From: CADEFX01 sp963806735
GTDB lineage: Bacteria; Pseudomonadota; Alphaproteobacteria; Rhizobiales; Hyphomicrobiaceae
Direction: 5' to 3'
Length of the DNA stretch: 64,000 nt
NCBI GenBank assembly: GCA_963806735.1
Contig: CAWEBE010000071.1
Location: 62,001 to 126,000, forward strand
A program made the position numbers and the translations under genes. The notes under the pieces are model-generated. The model was not told the DNA's origin, did no database searches, and worked only from the letters and a program-made list of their open reading frames with translations. This document shows positions 1 through 8,174 of this stretch, piece by piece. The first letter of the stretch is position 1, and every line of letters starts with the position of its first letter.

Positions 1-912
1 CTCGACGAATTCCACCGTCTGCGGCGGCAACTGACCGGCGGCGTTGTAGCTGACGTTGCGGAAGTTGTTCGGGTAGACCTTTTCCCAGTACTCGGGCTTT
101 GCCAGCAACGCCTTGGTTTGGCCGGAGCCGAGAGTGGTTTGGCCAACGATGGGGACGTCCCAATCCAGCTCGGCGCGCGTGTTGATGATGCGCGCCAGGA
201 ACCCGGCATTCACGCTCCATGGCATAATGGCTTCGGCGCCGCCCGAGCGCATGCGCAGGAGCTCCGGCTTCAGATCGGGATTGTTGGCATCGACGCTGCC
301 GGAGTAGACGACCTCACCACCGATCTTCTTCATCATCGGAACGTACGCGTCGACAGACGCCGTTCCATAGCCAGACGTGTCGCTGATGACGGCGACCTTC
401 TTGGCCTTCAGGACCTCGACGACGTAGTGGTTCGCAGCGCCGCCGATTTGCTGGTTGCTCGGTCCGTTGCGGAACGCCATCGGATACTTCTTGATGTCGA
501 TCAGGCTGTCCACCCAGCAAGGGTGGATCTGCGGCACGCCATCGCGCGCAATGTTCGCAATCGCGGCTGCCGTTTCGCCCGAATTAAGAGGCCCCCACAT
601 GACAGGCACCTTGTGGCGGCGGGTCAGCTCGGCCGCCGCGTTCACGGCCTTGGTCGGCTCGCTCTGCGTGTCGCGCATCACGAGCTCGATCTTACGGCCC
701 TTGATGCCGCCGGCGGCATTGATCTCGTCCACCGCAAGCTGCGTGCCGCGGCCGATGCCAATGCCCGTCGAGGAACTGGGTCCGGTGAAGGCCGGCAGGT
801 AGCCGATCTGGATCGGGTCAGTGTTGGCGATGGCGGGCTTGTAGACGCCCGACGCTAGGGTCGCTGCTGCTGCAGCAGAACCGGTCATTACCTTGCGGCG
901 AGTGATCCGCAT
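1..912 (-). CDS. ABC transporter substrate-binding protein, branched-chain amino acid (LivK) type, partial
   Basis: The frame stays open from an ATG at 912 to the window edge, giving 304 codons without a stop, so the C-terminus lies outside the window. A GGAGG ribosome site lies at 916-920. The protein starts with a twin-arginine-like segment (MRITRRKVMTGS) and an Ala-rich export signal, then IQIGYLPAFTGPSS, typical of periplasmic ligand-binding proteins of the LivK/Leu-Ile-Val family. Further family landmarks are AVDEINAAGGIKGRKIELV and a segment beginning VAVISDTSGYG. It should capture an amino acid, amide or aromatic acid in the periplasm for an ABC importer. No permease is visible here. 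The ligand cannot be named. Confidence 0.88.
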   Translation of the reverse strand, partial: MRITRRKVMTGSAAAAATLASGVYKPAIANTDPIQIGYLPAFTGPSSSTGIGIGRGTQLAVDEINAAGGIKGRKIELVMRDTQSEPTKAVNAAAELTRRHKVPVMWGPLNSGETAAAIANIARDGVPQIHPCWVDSLIDIKKYPMAFRNGPSNQQIGGAANHYVVEVLKAKKVAVISDTSGYGTASVDAYVPMMKKIGGEVVYSGSVDANNPDLKPELLRMRSGGAEAIMPWSVNAGFLARIINTRAELDWDVPIVGQTTLGSGQTKALLAKPEYWEKVYPNNFRNVSYNAAGQLPPQTVEFVE

Positions 913-1273
913 ACGGCCTCCTTTGAATGGTTACGTTAGCCTGCCCTGGAAAGCATCACTTTATTCTCGGCAAAACGGCGCCGTTGGTCCGTCGCCGCCT
1001 TTGCCGCGCCATCCCGCCGGCACGCTAGCACAGTGGCCGAAGCTCAAGCTAGTCTCCCCGCAAGGAGGCCCGCACGCTGCCGGCTCGCCGCCAGACATCT
1101 GGGTGACGCGCATCACGCCGAGCCGATTGAGGCCGCGCTCGGGATCGACCGGCTGAGAGCCCGTCAGGATAGCCCGCACCAAGAGTAGAAATCCCACCGC
1201 CAAAGCCGGCGATGGGATCGTGCATACGGGCTCTCGCTTGGGGCTTGTCGGCCCACGAGCTCGGAGTGCGCCG
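913..1273. other. Intergenic stretch, no supported gene
   Basis: This 361-base gap separates two genes on the minus strand. A 113-codon minus-strand frame (961-1302) crosses it, but it overlaps the end of the downstream binding-protein gene, has no convincing ribosome site and resembles no family I know. The promoter of the LivK-type gene should lie just above 912. I see no clear terminator or repeat. Confidence 0.5.
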
Positions 1274-2611
1274 TCAGGTGCGCAGGAAGCCCTCGACCTC
1301 ACTCTCGGCCCAGGCTAGCACCTTTTCCATCGGCTCACCCTGCATGTGGCGCACGGTCATCTTTGTCATGACCCCATGCACGTAGATCTGCACGGCGATC
1401 TTGGGCGGGGCTGGCGCTCCGGCAATCGAAACGATCTGGTGGTCGTGCCGGTTCGGGTAGTGGTACAGCGTGCCCTTTGGCGGTCCCTCTTCTTCCCAAG
1501 TCTTGAGCGTTGTCAGCTTGGCAAATGCCGGATTGTCGAAGCCCTGGCTGGCCGCCACCATTTTCTCGACGGCAGCCGGTTGGGAAAGATACGTGAGCAG
1601 GCTCTTGCCTGCCGACTTGTTCTTGCCGAACGCCCAGATGCCCCAGAAGTAAGGGATACAGGGCGTGTAGCGGCCCTTCGGCCCGACCGGCATGCCGTGC
1701 GACCATAGCTGCTCGGCGACCTGTGGCGCATCGCGCTTGGCGACGGCCCAGGCGCTCGGCGGGTTCAGGATCAGCGCGGATTTGCCGGCAACCAGGGCTT
1801 TGTTGTTGGAGGCGTCATCCCAGGCGGGCGCGTCTGCTGGAAAGAAACGGGCCAGCCGGGTGTAATAGTCGAGCGCTTGGCGCATCGCGTCGGTCTTGAC
1901 GGTGACGTTGCCTTTGGCGTCGACCAGGTGCGCGCCGAAGGCGTCGAAAAACGCTCCTGCGCTATCGACCGAATCGGGGGTCGTGCCTAGTCCGATTCCG
2001 AACGGGACGCCGGCCTTGTGGCACGCCTGGGCCGCTTGCATGAAAGTGTCGAGTGTCCAGTTTTCCGCCTTGGCCGGGGCACCCACCGGATACATGGCCT
2101 GCACGTCAATGCCGGCATGCTGCTTCAAATAGTCGATGCGCGAGCACGGCCCCTTGACGTTGCTGCCGCGCGTCGCCGGCACCGCTACCCAATGTCCCTC
2201 GGACTTGCCGAGATACTTGGCCGTCGCGTTGGCATCGCCGTTCTGCGTGATGAGCGGCTCCATCACGTCGTCGACGGGCTCGAGGAGCTTGGCGTGATCG
2301 GCTGGACCCCAGCAGCGGAACGTAAATACATCGTGGCCGGTTCGCGATTGGGCCTGGGCCTGCTCCGTCAGTAGCAGCTTGTTGCCTTGGGTAGTGATAT
2401 AGTCGATCTGGACCTCGACCTTTTCCTTGGCGGCCCACTCCTCGATCAGTGCCGTGCTCGCGGCGTTGGCCGTCGGCACCCAATGGTCCCAAAGGCCGAT
2501 CGTGAGCTTGCCGGCGGCATGGGCGCCGCGGACATGGGGCATTGCGATCAGCGTCGTAGATGCGGCGGACGCGGTCAAAAAACGCCGCCGCGAAAGCTTG
2601 CGCTTGAGCAT
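1274..2611 (-). CDS. ABC transporter substrate-binding protein, family 1 (sugar/polyol type), Tat-exported
   Basis: Extracellular solute-binding protein of about 445 residues. The frame extends upstream to 2788, but the ATG at 2611 is preferred: a GGGAGGA ribosome site precedes it and the protein then begins MLKRKLSRRRFLTASAAS, a twin-arginine signal (SRRRFL) with an Ala-rich h-region. The mature part starts AAGKLTIGLWDHWVPTANA, the usual opening of family 1 binding proteins for sugars, polyols or glycerol phosphate, and contains GKSALILNPPSAWAVAK, a typical ligand-lobe segment. No permease or ATPase gene is adjacent, so it is an orphan here. Substrate unknown. Confidence 0.85.
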   Translation of the reverse strand: MLKRKLSRRRFLTASAASTTLIAMPHVRGAHAAGKLTIGLWDHWVPTANAASTALIEEWAAKEKVEVQIDYITTQGNKLLLTEQAQAQSRTGHDVFTFRCWGPADHAKLLEPVDDVMEPLITQNGDANATAKYLGKSEGHWVAVPATRGSNVKGPCSRIDYLKQHAGIDVQAMYPVGAPAKAENWTLDTFMQAAQACHKAGVPFGIGLGTTPDSVDSAGAFFDAFGAHLVDAKGNVTVKTDAMRQALDYYTRLARFFPADAPAWDDASNNKALVAGKSALILNPPSAWAVAKRDAPQVAEQLWSHGMPVGPKGRYTPCIPYFWGIWAFGKNKSAGKSLLTYLSQPAAVEKMVAASQGFDNPAFAKLTTLKTWEEEGPPKGTLYHYPNRHDHQIVSIAGAPAPPKIAVQIYVHGVMTKMTVRHMQGEPMEKVLAWAESEVEGFLRT

Positions 2612-2820
2612 AAAACAATCCTCCCTTCGGGCTGCAGCTCGAATGCGCCTTGTTTTGCAATGGACGGGTGCGGTCAAAGCCGCGTGCGCATTCGGCAGCC
2701 GTCGCAATAAGAATACGCCAAGTCCTGTGGCGCAGTTAGGGCCAATTTGTGCTGCGCTGCGGGATGGCTGTGGAGCCGAACCCTCCATATGGCCCTGCGC
2801 TTGACTGGGTCTTTCCAGGG

Positions 2821-3171
2821 TCAGGGTGTGTAGGAGGCGTAAGGGTAGGTGCTCTGCGGGCGGCGCCGGCTCACACAGGTCTCCTCATCAGGCGAAGTAT
2901 CTCGCCCGAGTATCATCTCAGCCACTGCGGACCGCAGGGGCTTCTGCGAATGCGCCGCACTGAGACCCGCAACGCCAATAAGAAGGAGCACGAGTGCAAT
3001 CGGGACGCGCACCTCAAACTTGAGAGAACGCGGGGCTCGACCGGCCGGCCGTTGCAATGCCCAGTGGTCCACGATGCCGAACACCAGAGCCACGAGGCGG
3101 CCGCCGTGATAGCGGCAGTGTGCCTCCTCGGGCCGGCAGCTGACCGGCTCGAATCTCGGGCGATCGGTCAT
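2821..3171 (-). CDS. Possible small membrane protein, unknown function
   Basis: A 116-codon frame starting at ATG 3171, preceded by a GAGGTGG ribosome site about four bases upstream. A second ATG lies at 3186. It has one clear hydrophobic segment near the middle (IALVLLLIGVAGLSAA) after a basic stretch, suggesting a single-pass membrane protein. The Cys- and His-containing N-terminus (SCRPEEAHCRYHGG) is distinctive but matches nothing I recognise. It lies between the binding-protein gene and a divergent small secreted-protein gene. The ribosome site and membrane segment are the only support; it could be a chance frame. Confidence 0.33.
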   Translation of the reverse strand: MTDRPRFEPVSCRPEEAHCRYHGGRLVALVFGIVDHWALQRPAGRAPRSLKFEVRVPIALVLLLIGVAGLSAAHSQKPLRSAVAEMILGRDTSPDEETCVSRRRPQSTYPYASYTP

Positions 3172-3356
3172 GGTCCACCTCTTCACTCGTGCGGTCGCAC
3201 CAGAGCAGGTCGGAGCGACGAGTGAGAGGTTAGTCGACGACCGTCAATCGCCCGTGAACTGAGCAAATGGTCCGATTCACGTTCGCTTCACGCTCGATAA
3301 CCGTCGGTGCGTGCGCCAGCGATGCGACCCTTTAGTCCGCAACCAATCATTCTTTC

Positions 3357-3375
3357 ACGATCGCTTCCCGATCGT
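3357..3375. repeat. Short perfect inverted repeat upstream of the small secreted-protein gene
   Basis: ACGATCG, a five-base spacer CTTCC, then CGATCGT: arms of seven bases, perfectly complementary. It lies about 90 bases before the start codon at 3465, so it could be an operator or a leader hairpin. No regulator is identified. Confidence 0.4.
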
Positions 3376-3464
3376 CTCACGCACCTCGTGGAGTATGGGA
3401 CTCTGTCGAGGGCGTCCTTCGACATCCAGGCGGTGAGGAACCGCCTCCGCGTAAGGAGAAAGCC

Positions 3465-3689
3465 ATGAAGCACATCGCAGCACTCGCAGCCGCGCTGTCA
3501 GTGGTTGCCGCGCTTGGTGGCCCAGCCAGCGCCAAGTCCGTATGGGATCAGCTCGCCGAGTCGGCCCCGCGCACGGACAAGCCGTTCGTCGACATCGATA
3601 TGACGGCCCCCCGCTCCGTATTCACCGATCTCGCCGACACGGCGCCGCGCGCCGGCACGCTGCCAGAAGGCGCCGAGCGCGCGCGCTGA
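3465..3689 (+). CDS. Small secreted protein with an internal tandem motif, unknown function
   Basis: A 74-residue protein starting at an ATG with a strong AAGGAG site a few bases upstream. Residues 1-23 form a Sec-type signal peptide (MKHIAALAAALSVVAALGG then PASA), with likely cleavage after ASA. The mature part of about 50 residues repeats one motif: SVWDQLAESAPRTD and, about 27 residues later, SVFTDLADTAPRAG. This suggests two copies of a short helix-plus-APR unit. No domain is recognised. It is transcribed alone, away from the preceding minus-strand frame and towards leuD. Most likely a small periplasmic protein. Confidence 0.75.
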   Translation: MKHIAALAAALSVVAALGGPASAKSVWDQLAESAPRTDKPFVDIDMTAPRSVFTDLADTAPRAGTLPEGAERAR

Positions 3690-3822
3690 AAGCGGTCGGC
3701 ACACTCGAGCCAGAAGATCAGTGCGGGCCATCGGGGTCCGGCGTCCTCGCCGGGCCCCGATTGATCGTTGAACAAACGCGCTCAGGTCAGAGCCGCTAGG
3801 GTCTTGTCGCAGAAGCAGGTGG

Positions 3823-4428
3823 CTAGAGCCAGGGCCGTTGGGCCGTAGACTTGACCTCGTAGGCCGTGATGGCAGCCTCTTTCTGCAAAGTTAGGCCGAT
3901 ATCGTCGAGACCATTGACGAGGCAATGCTTGCGGAAGGGGTCGATCTCGAACTTGTCCTCTTTCCCGTCCGGTCCGCGCACAGTCTGGTTGGGCAGATCG
4001 ACGGTGATCTCTGCACCCGGCAGCTCGAGCAGGAAGCGCAGTAGCTCGTTGACGCGCGCCTCGGGCAGGACGACCGGCAGGATGCCGTTCTTGAACGTGT
4101 TGTTGAAAAAGATGTCGGCGTAGGACGGCGCAATCACGCAGCGGATGCCGAAATCGAGCAGGGCCCAGGGAGCGTGCTCGCGGCTCGAGCCGCAACCGAA
4201 GTTCTCGCCCGCGACCAGGATGGTGGCCTTGCGGAACGGCCCCTTGTTGAGCACGAAATCGGGGTTCTCGCGGCCAGCGTCGTCGAAGCGCATTGCGGCG
4301 AAAAGTGCCTTGCCGAGACCGGTGCGCTTGATGGTCTTGAGATATCTTGCGGGAATGATCTTGTCGGTATCGACATTGATCATGTTCAGAGGGGCGGCCA
4401 CGCCCGTCAGCGTCGTGAACTTTCCCAT
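3823..4428 (-). CDS. leuD: 3-isopropylmalate dehydratase small subunit
   Basis: LeuD pairs with LeuC to isomerise 2-isopropylmalate to 3-isopropylmalate in leucine biosynthesis. The 201-residue length is standard. The sequence carries the swivelling-domain signature GCGSSREHAPWAL at residues 78-90, preceded by VDTDKIIPARYLKTI near residue 20. The frame extends to 4464, but the ATG at 4428 (MGKFTTLTG) matches the family N-terminus and has a GAGG-type ribosome site. leuC is not adjacent, which is common in alphaproteobacteria, where leuC and leuD are often split. The downstream gap to 3690 is about 130 bases. Confidence 0.96.
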   Translation of the reverse strand: MGKFTTLTGVAAPLNMINVDTDKIIPARYLKTIKRTGLGKALFAAMRFDDAGRENPDFVLNKGPFRKATILVAGENFGCGSSREHAPWALLDFGIRCVIAPSYADIFFNNTFKNGILPVVLPEARVNELLRFLLELPGAEITVDLPNQTVRGPDGKEDKFEIDPFRKHCLVNGLDDIGLTLQKEAAITAYEVKSTAQRPWL

Positions 4429-4573
4429 GCTCTGCCTCTCTTGGTCTTGCCGGCGCGCCGCCACATGTCACCGCGACTGCACGCCTCTTTAACGCCGATC
4501 AGCCCGTGTGCGTCAAGCGAGACAGGACGTTCAGACCCGTGAGGACGCTTTCGGGTCGCGTTGTGGGCTTCAT

Positions 4574-4936
4574 CTATTCTCCGCTCTTCCGATCCACGGC
4601 GCAGTAGATTTTTTTCGGTGCCGCATCGAAATATTTGAATAGGGCTGGACATAGCCATCCTTCTATCTCGGCTTTGTCCCACCGATACCAATTGCCCTCA
4701 TACTCTTCGCGAACCCACGTTAACTCGTCTTGATATCCTGGAAATGGAGAGGCTGAGAAGAGCAACTGAAACCCCCGCTCCGCGTCAGGTATCTTTTCAA
4801 CGATCCGGTCAATCATCTCAGGCACGCCAAATACAAACGGCTCCTTAACAAGAACAACCTTGTCATCGTCAAACACCCACAAGCCATTGTGCCGGTAGGG
4901 GAAGATCACCATCATCGCATTGGCCATGGCTGTCAC
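4574..4936 (-). CDS. Conserved hypothetical protein, DUF6717-like
   Basis: A 120-residue cytoplasmic protein, rich in aromatic residues, containing YRHNGLWVFDD, KEPFVFGVPEMID, GFQLLFSASPFPGYQ, EEYEGNWYRW and GWLCPALFKYFDAAPKKIY. From memory this pattern fits the uncharacterised family DUF6717. The start chosen is the GTG at 4936, with AGGAG five bases upstream (4942-4946); an ATG at 4927 is the alternative. The GTG overlaps the stop of a possible upstream frame (GTGA), which would allow translational coupling. By eye its codon use is less GC-rich than its neighbours, which may mean horizontal acquisition. Function unknown. Confidence 0.75.
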   Translation of the reverse strand: MTAMANAMMVIFPYRHNGLWVFDDDKVVLVKEPFVFGVPEMIDRIVEKIPDAERGFQLLFSASPFPGYQDELTWVREEYEGNWYRWDKAEIEGWLCPALFKYFDAAPKKIYCAVDRKSGE

Positions 4937-5160
4937 CCATTCTCCTGGCTGTCCGTATCGGACCTGCTGGCTGACGAGGTCCCGAGAATGCTCAGGCCTT
5001 CGGGATGGTCACGTAGGAAGTAGAACAGAGCCACAAGTGCGGCTACTAGCTCCCCGCGACACCACGCCCCCGGGCAAGCCCCTGGCCGCGCCGCTATGCT
5101 ATAGTTCACCCAGACACACCCTAACAATCGCCAACGGAGCCGGCGAATTTCTCCCAACAT
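4933..5160 (-). CDS. Possible small membrane protein just upstream of the DUF6717-like gene
   Basis: A 75-codon frame from ATG 5160 to a TGA at 4933-4935 that overlaps the GTG start of the next gene. It holds a hydrophobic stretch (ELVAALVALFYFLRDHPEG) that could form one membrane helix. The ribosome site is weak. Its far end lies close to the divergent hydantoinase gene, which starts at 5205. The overlapping stop/start is the best argument for it; otherwise it could be a chance frame. Confidence 0.25.
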   Translation of the reverse strand: MLGEIRRLRWRLLGCVWVNYSIAARPGACPGAWCRGELVAALVALFYFLRDHPEGLSILGTSSASRSDTDSQENG

Positions 5161-5204
5161 CCCAGACTTTGTAGCGCGGTTTCGCGGATCGCGGCAGCCC
5201 GGCC

Positions 5205-7349
5205 ATGTCTGACAGGGAAGCTCCGGCGCGCGCCTATCGCATCGGCATTGATGTCGGCGGTACATTCACCAAGGCGGTGCTGATCGACAATGCCACGCAC
5301 GCCGTTGCAGGCCGCTACTCCGTACTGACGACGCACAGTCACGCGCGCGGTGTTGCCGCCGGCGTGGTCGAGGTGTTTCGCAATGTGCTGGCGCAGTCGG
5401 GTGTCGGACCCGATCAAGTGGTCTTCCTCGCTCACAGTACGACGCAGGCCACCAATGCTCTGCTGGAGGGGGACGTTGCTCCCGTGGGCGTGCTCGGCAT
5501 GGCCGGCAAGACTGCCGCGGCGCTGGCCGAGGCCCAGGTTCGCATTGCGCCGATCGAGCTGGCGTGGGGCCGCAGCATCGCCACGGCCAATCGTTTCCTT
5601 GTTACCGACAGCATGAGCGAGGCCGATGTACGTGAGGCCGTCGCGGGTCTCAAGGCGGAGGGCGCAAGCGTTCTGGTCGCGTCCAGCGCCTTTGGCGTGG
5701 ACAATACGGGGAGCGAGGAGCTGGCGCGACGGGTCGGTGCCGAAGCCGGGCTGGCGACCACGTGCGGGCACGAGATCACGCGCCTCTATGGACTGACCAC
5801 GCGTACGCGCACCGCCGTCATCAATGCGTCGATCCTGCCCAAGATGATCGCCACGGCCGACATGACGGCTGCGAGCGTGCGCGAGGCGGGCATTGCCGCG
5901 CCGCTGATGGTCATGCGCGGCGACGGCGGCGTCATGGACATCGGCGAGATGCGCAGGCGGCCGGCCATGACCATGCTGTCGGGCCCGGCGGCGAGTGTTG
6001 CCGGTGCGCTCATGCATCTGCGGGTGTCTGACGGGCTCTATTTCGAGGTGGGCGGCACCTCGACCAACATCGGCGTGATCCGCAATGGCCGGCCGACTGT
6101 CACTTATGCGCGCGTGGGCGGGCACGAGACCTATGTCAGCTCGCTGGATGTGCGGGTGATCGGCATTGCCGGCGGCAGCCTGATACGCGCGCGGCCTGGG
6201 CCCATCGTCGATGTGGGGCCGCGCAGCGCGCATATCGCCGGCCTGCCCTATGCAGCGTTCGCGGAGGAGGGCGCGATGGTCGCCCCGCGGATCGAGCTGT
6301 TCGAGCCAAGGCCTGGCGATGGCGACGATTACGTCGCCGTGCAGGTGGCCGATGGAAGGCGCTTCGCACTGACGACGACGTGCGCGGCAAATGTTCTCGG
6401 ATATGCAAAACCGGGCATGCATGCCTACGGCAATCCAGCGGCGGCGCGGCGCGCGTTTGCGGCGCTTGCCGACTATCTGGGCATGAGCGTGGAAGCCGCC
6501 GCCGGCACCGTGCTCGATTGTGCCACCGACAAGGTCATTCCCGTCGTCGAGGGCTTGATGAGGGAATATCAGATCGACCCCGACGACTGTCTGCTGATCG
6601 GCGAGGGCGGCGGTGCTGGCGCTCTCATCCCCTACGTATCTGAGCGCACGCGTCTTAGGCACGAGATTTCCAAGGATGCCGAGGTGATCTCGTCGATCGG
6701 CGTTGCGCTGGCTCTGGTACGCGATGTGATCGAGCGCATCATCCCGCATCCGAAGCCGGAGGATCTCCAAGCCATCCGTCGCGAGGCGCTGCAAGCGGCT
6801 GTGCGGCTCGGCGCCGACGCCAAGAGCGTCGATGTGACGATCGAGATCGATCGCCAGACCCATCGCGTTCGCGCCACCGCCATGGGTGCGGCTGAAATGC
6901 ACGTCAAGGATCCCGGCGGCTCGATCTCAGAGCGCGAGGCGCGCAATATCGCAGCTCGCTCCATAGACGTCGTCGCCGATACGCTGCGACTGGCGGCGGA
7001 AACGCCAGGTCTGCGCATCTATCAGGCGCCTGGCGAAGGGCTCGGGGCGGTGCGTGCCGTCGATTGGGAGGGCGCGATTCGGGTTCGGCGCAGCCGGGCG
7101 CTGGTCAGCAGGTCGAGTGTGGGTGCGGCAGGAGATGCCATCAAGCACCTATGGTCCGGGACGGCGGGTAACGCGGACGGGCGCGCAGCAGTGCCTGGCC
7201 TGTTTCTGATGTATGAGCGCCATGTGATCGATCTCTCGGGCGTCGAGACGGTCGAGCAAGCGGTGGCGCTGGCCGCCAGCGAGCTAGAGGATTTGTCCCG
7301 TGATGCACCGGTCGCGCTGATCGGGGTACCGCCGGGCCAGGTGGTTTGA
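5205..7349 (+). CDS. Hydantoinase/oxoprolinase family protein (HyuA-like)
   Basis: A 714-residue member of the ASKHA-fold hydantoinase A / N-methylhydantoinase / acetone carboxylase beta family, which uses ATP to open or carboxylate cyclic or keto substrates. Landmarks are the N-terminal phosphate loop GIDVGGTFTKAV (residues 14-25), STTQATNALLEG, the Gly-rich MLSGPAASVAGALMH, FEVGGTSTNIG and, near the C-terminus, LIGEGGGAGALIPYVSERT followed by SSIGVALALVRDVIER. The usual partner HyuB is absent: the next gene is convergent and encodes a MaoC-like protein. Either the partner lies elsewhere or this is a stand-alone variant. Substrate unknown. Confidence 0.88.
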   Translation: MSDREAPARAYRIGIDVGGTFTKAVLIDNATHAVAGRYSVLTTHSHARGVAAGVVEVFRNVLAQSGVGPDQVVFLAHSTTQATNALLEGDVAPVGVLGMAGKTAAALAEAQVRIAPIELAWGRSIATANRFLVTDSMSEADVREAVAGLKAEGASVLVASSAFGVDNTGSEELARRVGAEAGLATTCGHEITRLYGLTTRTRTAVINASILPKMIATADMTAASVREAGIAAPLMVMRGDGGVMDIGEMRRRPAMTMLSGPAASVAGALMHLRVSDGLYFEVGGTSTNIGVIRNGRPTVTYARVGGHETYVSSLDVRVIGIAGGSLIRARPGPIVDVGPRSAHIAGLPYAAFAEEGAMVAPRIELFEPRPGDGDDYVAVQVADGRRFALTTTCAANVLGYAKPGMHAYGNPAAARRAFAALADYLGMSVEAAAGTVLDCATDKVIPVVEGLMREYQIDPDDCLLIGEGGGAGALIPYVSERTRLRHEISKDAEVISSIGVALALVRDVIERIIPHPKPEDLQAIRREALQAAVRLGADAKSVDVTIEIDRQTHRVRATAMGAAEMHVKDPGGSISEREARNIAARSIDVVADTLRLAAETPGLRIYQAPGEGLGAVRAVDWEGAIRVRRSRALVSRSSVGAAGDAIKHLWSGTAGNADGRAAVPGLFLMYERHVIDLSGVETVEQAVALAASELEDLSRDAPVALIGVPPGQVV

Positions 7350-7355
7350 GCGGCG

Positions 7356-8162
7356 TCAGGTATTGGCGAGTTGCCGCAGGCGGTAGACGGCCGTGTGCAG
7401 CACCTGCGCGATGATGGTCGTTCCGCTGGCAACGATGACCGCATCCAGGTCCACCAACCGATGGCCCTTGCGCTCGTAGTTGTCCACGACACGCGCGCGG
7501 GCTGTCACCTCGTCGCCGATCCGGGCCACGGCAAAGTTGCGGATCTTGCTGCCGGTGTGGATCCATGGTGAGAGAAGGACATTGTCTTTGAGCGCGGAAT
7601 TGCACAGGCGCAGCAGCCAGCCCGGGTGCGCCAGGCCTTCCTCGGCATAGATCGGGTGCCGCTCGCGCACGTCGCGCAAATAGCTGCGTGCAACGTCGGC
7701 CGTAAGTTTGACCGGAGCGGAACAGAGGCGAGTGCCGGGCGCTAGGCTCACTTCGTCAGCGGGTGGACGGTTCTTCGCCGGACTGAGCTCGGGATAGTCG
7801 TGCAGAGAGGGTGGCGTCTGTGAGGAATTGCCGAGCGAGGCGCGACCGGTCGCACACAGGGTGCCTTCGCTCTGCATCTCGAGCTCGAGAGCCTGGCCGG
7901 ATTGGCGGGCCGTTGCGACAGCGGTCTTGCCGTCATAGACCGGCTTCAGGAAGCGCGCTTCCATCTCGCCATGCTCGAGCCATGCGCGTCCCCACTCCGC
8001 GAGTGCGAGGTGGGTCATGTAGCCATAGACTTCCACACCCGGAACAAGGCCGCCGCTGAAGCCCAGCTTCTGTGCAACGGCATCGTCATGGATCTTGTTC
8101 TCTGAGGCGTGCGAGATGTTGTAGGCCTCGACGGCGTAGCTTCTCGTGCCCGGCTCGGCCAT
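7356..8162 (-). CDS. MaoC-like double-hotdog protein (acyl dehydratase/thioesterase-like)
   Basis: A 268-residue protein. The first half opens AYNISHASENKIHDD and GFSGGLVPGVEVYGYMTH, the pattern of hotdog-fold acyl-CoA hydratase or thioesterase-like proteins. The second half repeats the fold with HPGWLLRLCNSAL and SKIRNFAVARIGDEVTARARVV. Two hotdogs in tandem resemble eukaryotic-type hydratase 2. The start ATG lies 12 bases after the stop of the upstream BNR-propeller gene, so the two are probably co-transcribed. It may hydrate or hydrolyse an acyl-CoA produced by the surrounding catabolic genes. The catalytic residues are not certain. Confidence 0.72.
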   Translation of the reverse strand: MAEPGTRSYAVEAYNISHASENKIHDDAVAQKLGFSGGLVPGVEVYGYMTHLALAEWGRAWLEHGEMEARFLKPVYDGKTAVATARQSGQALELEMQSEGTLCATGRASLGNSSQTPPSLHDYPELSPAKNRPPADEVSLAPGTRLCSAPVKLTADVARSYLRDVRERHPIYAEEGLAHPGWLLRLCNSALKDNVLLSPWIHTGSKIRNFAVARIGDEVTARARVVDNYERKGHRLVDLDAVIVASGTTIIAQVLHTAVYRLRQLANT

Positions 8163-8174
8163 GTCCGTTCGCTC

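Noticed and set aside
961..1302. 113-codon minus-strand frame in the first intergenic gap
   Set aside because: Overlaps the end of a certain gene, has no ribosome site and no recognisable family.
5121..6902. 593-codon open frame on the minus strand
   Set aside because: Antisense to the hydantoinase-like gene; composition is that of a GC-rich antisense shadow (many Arg, His, Ala) and no family pattern is seen.
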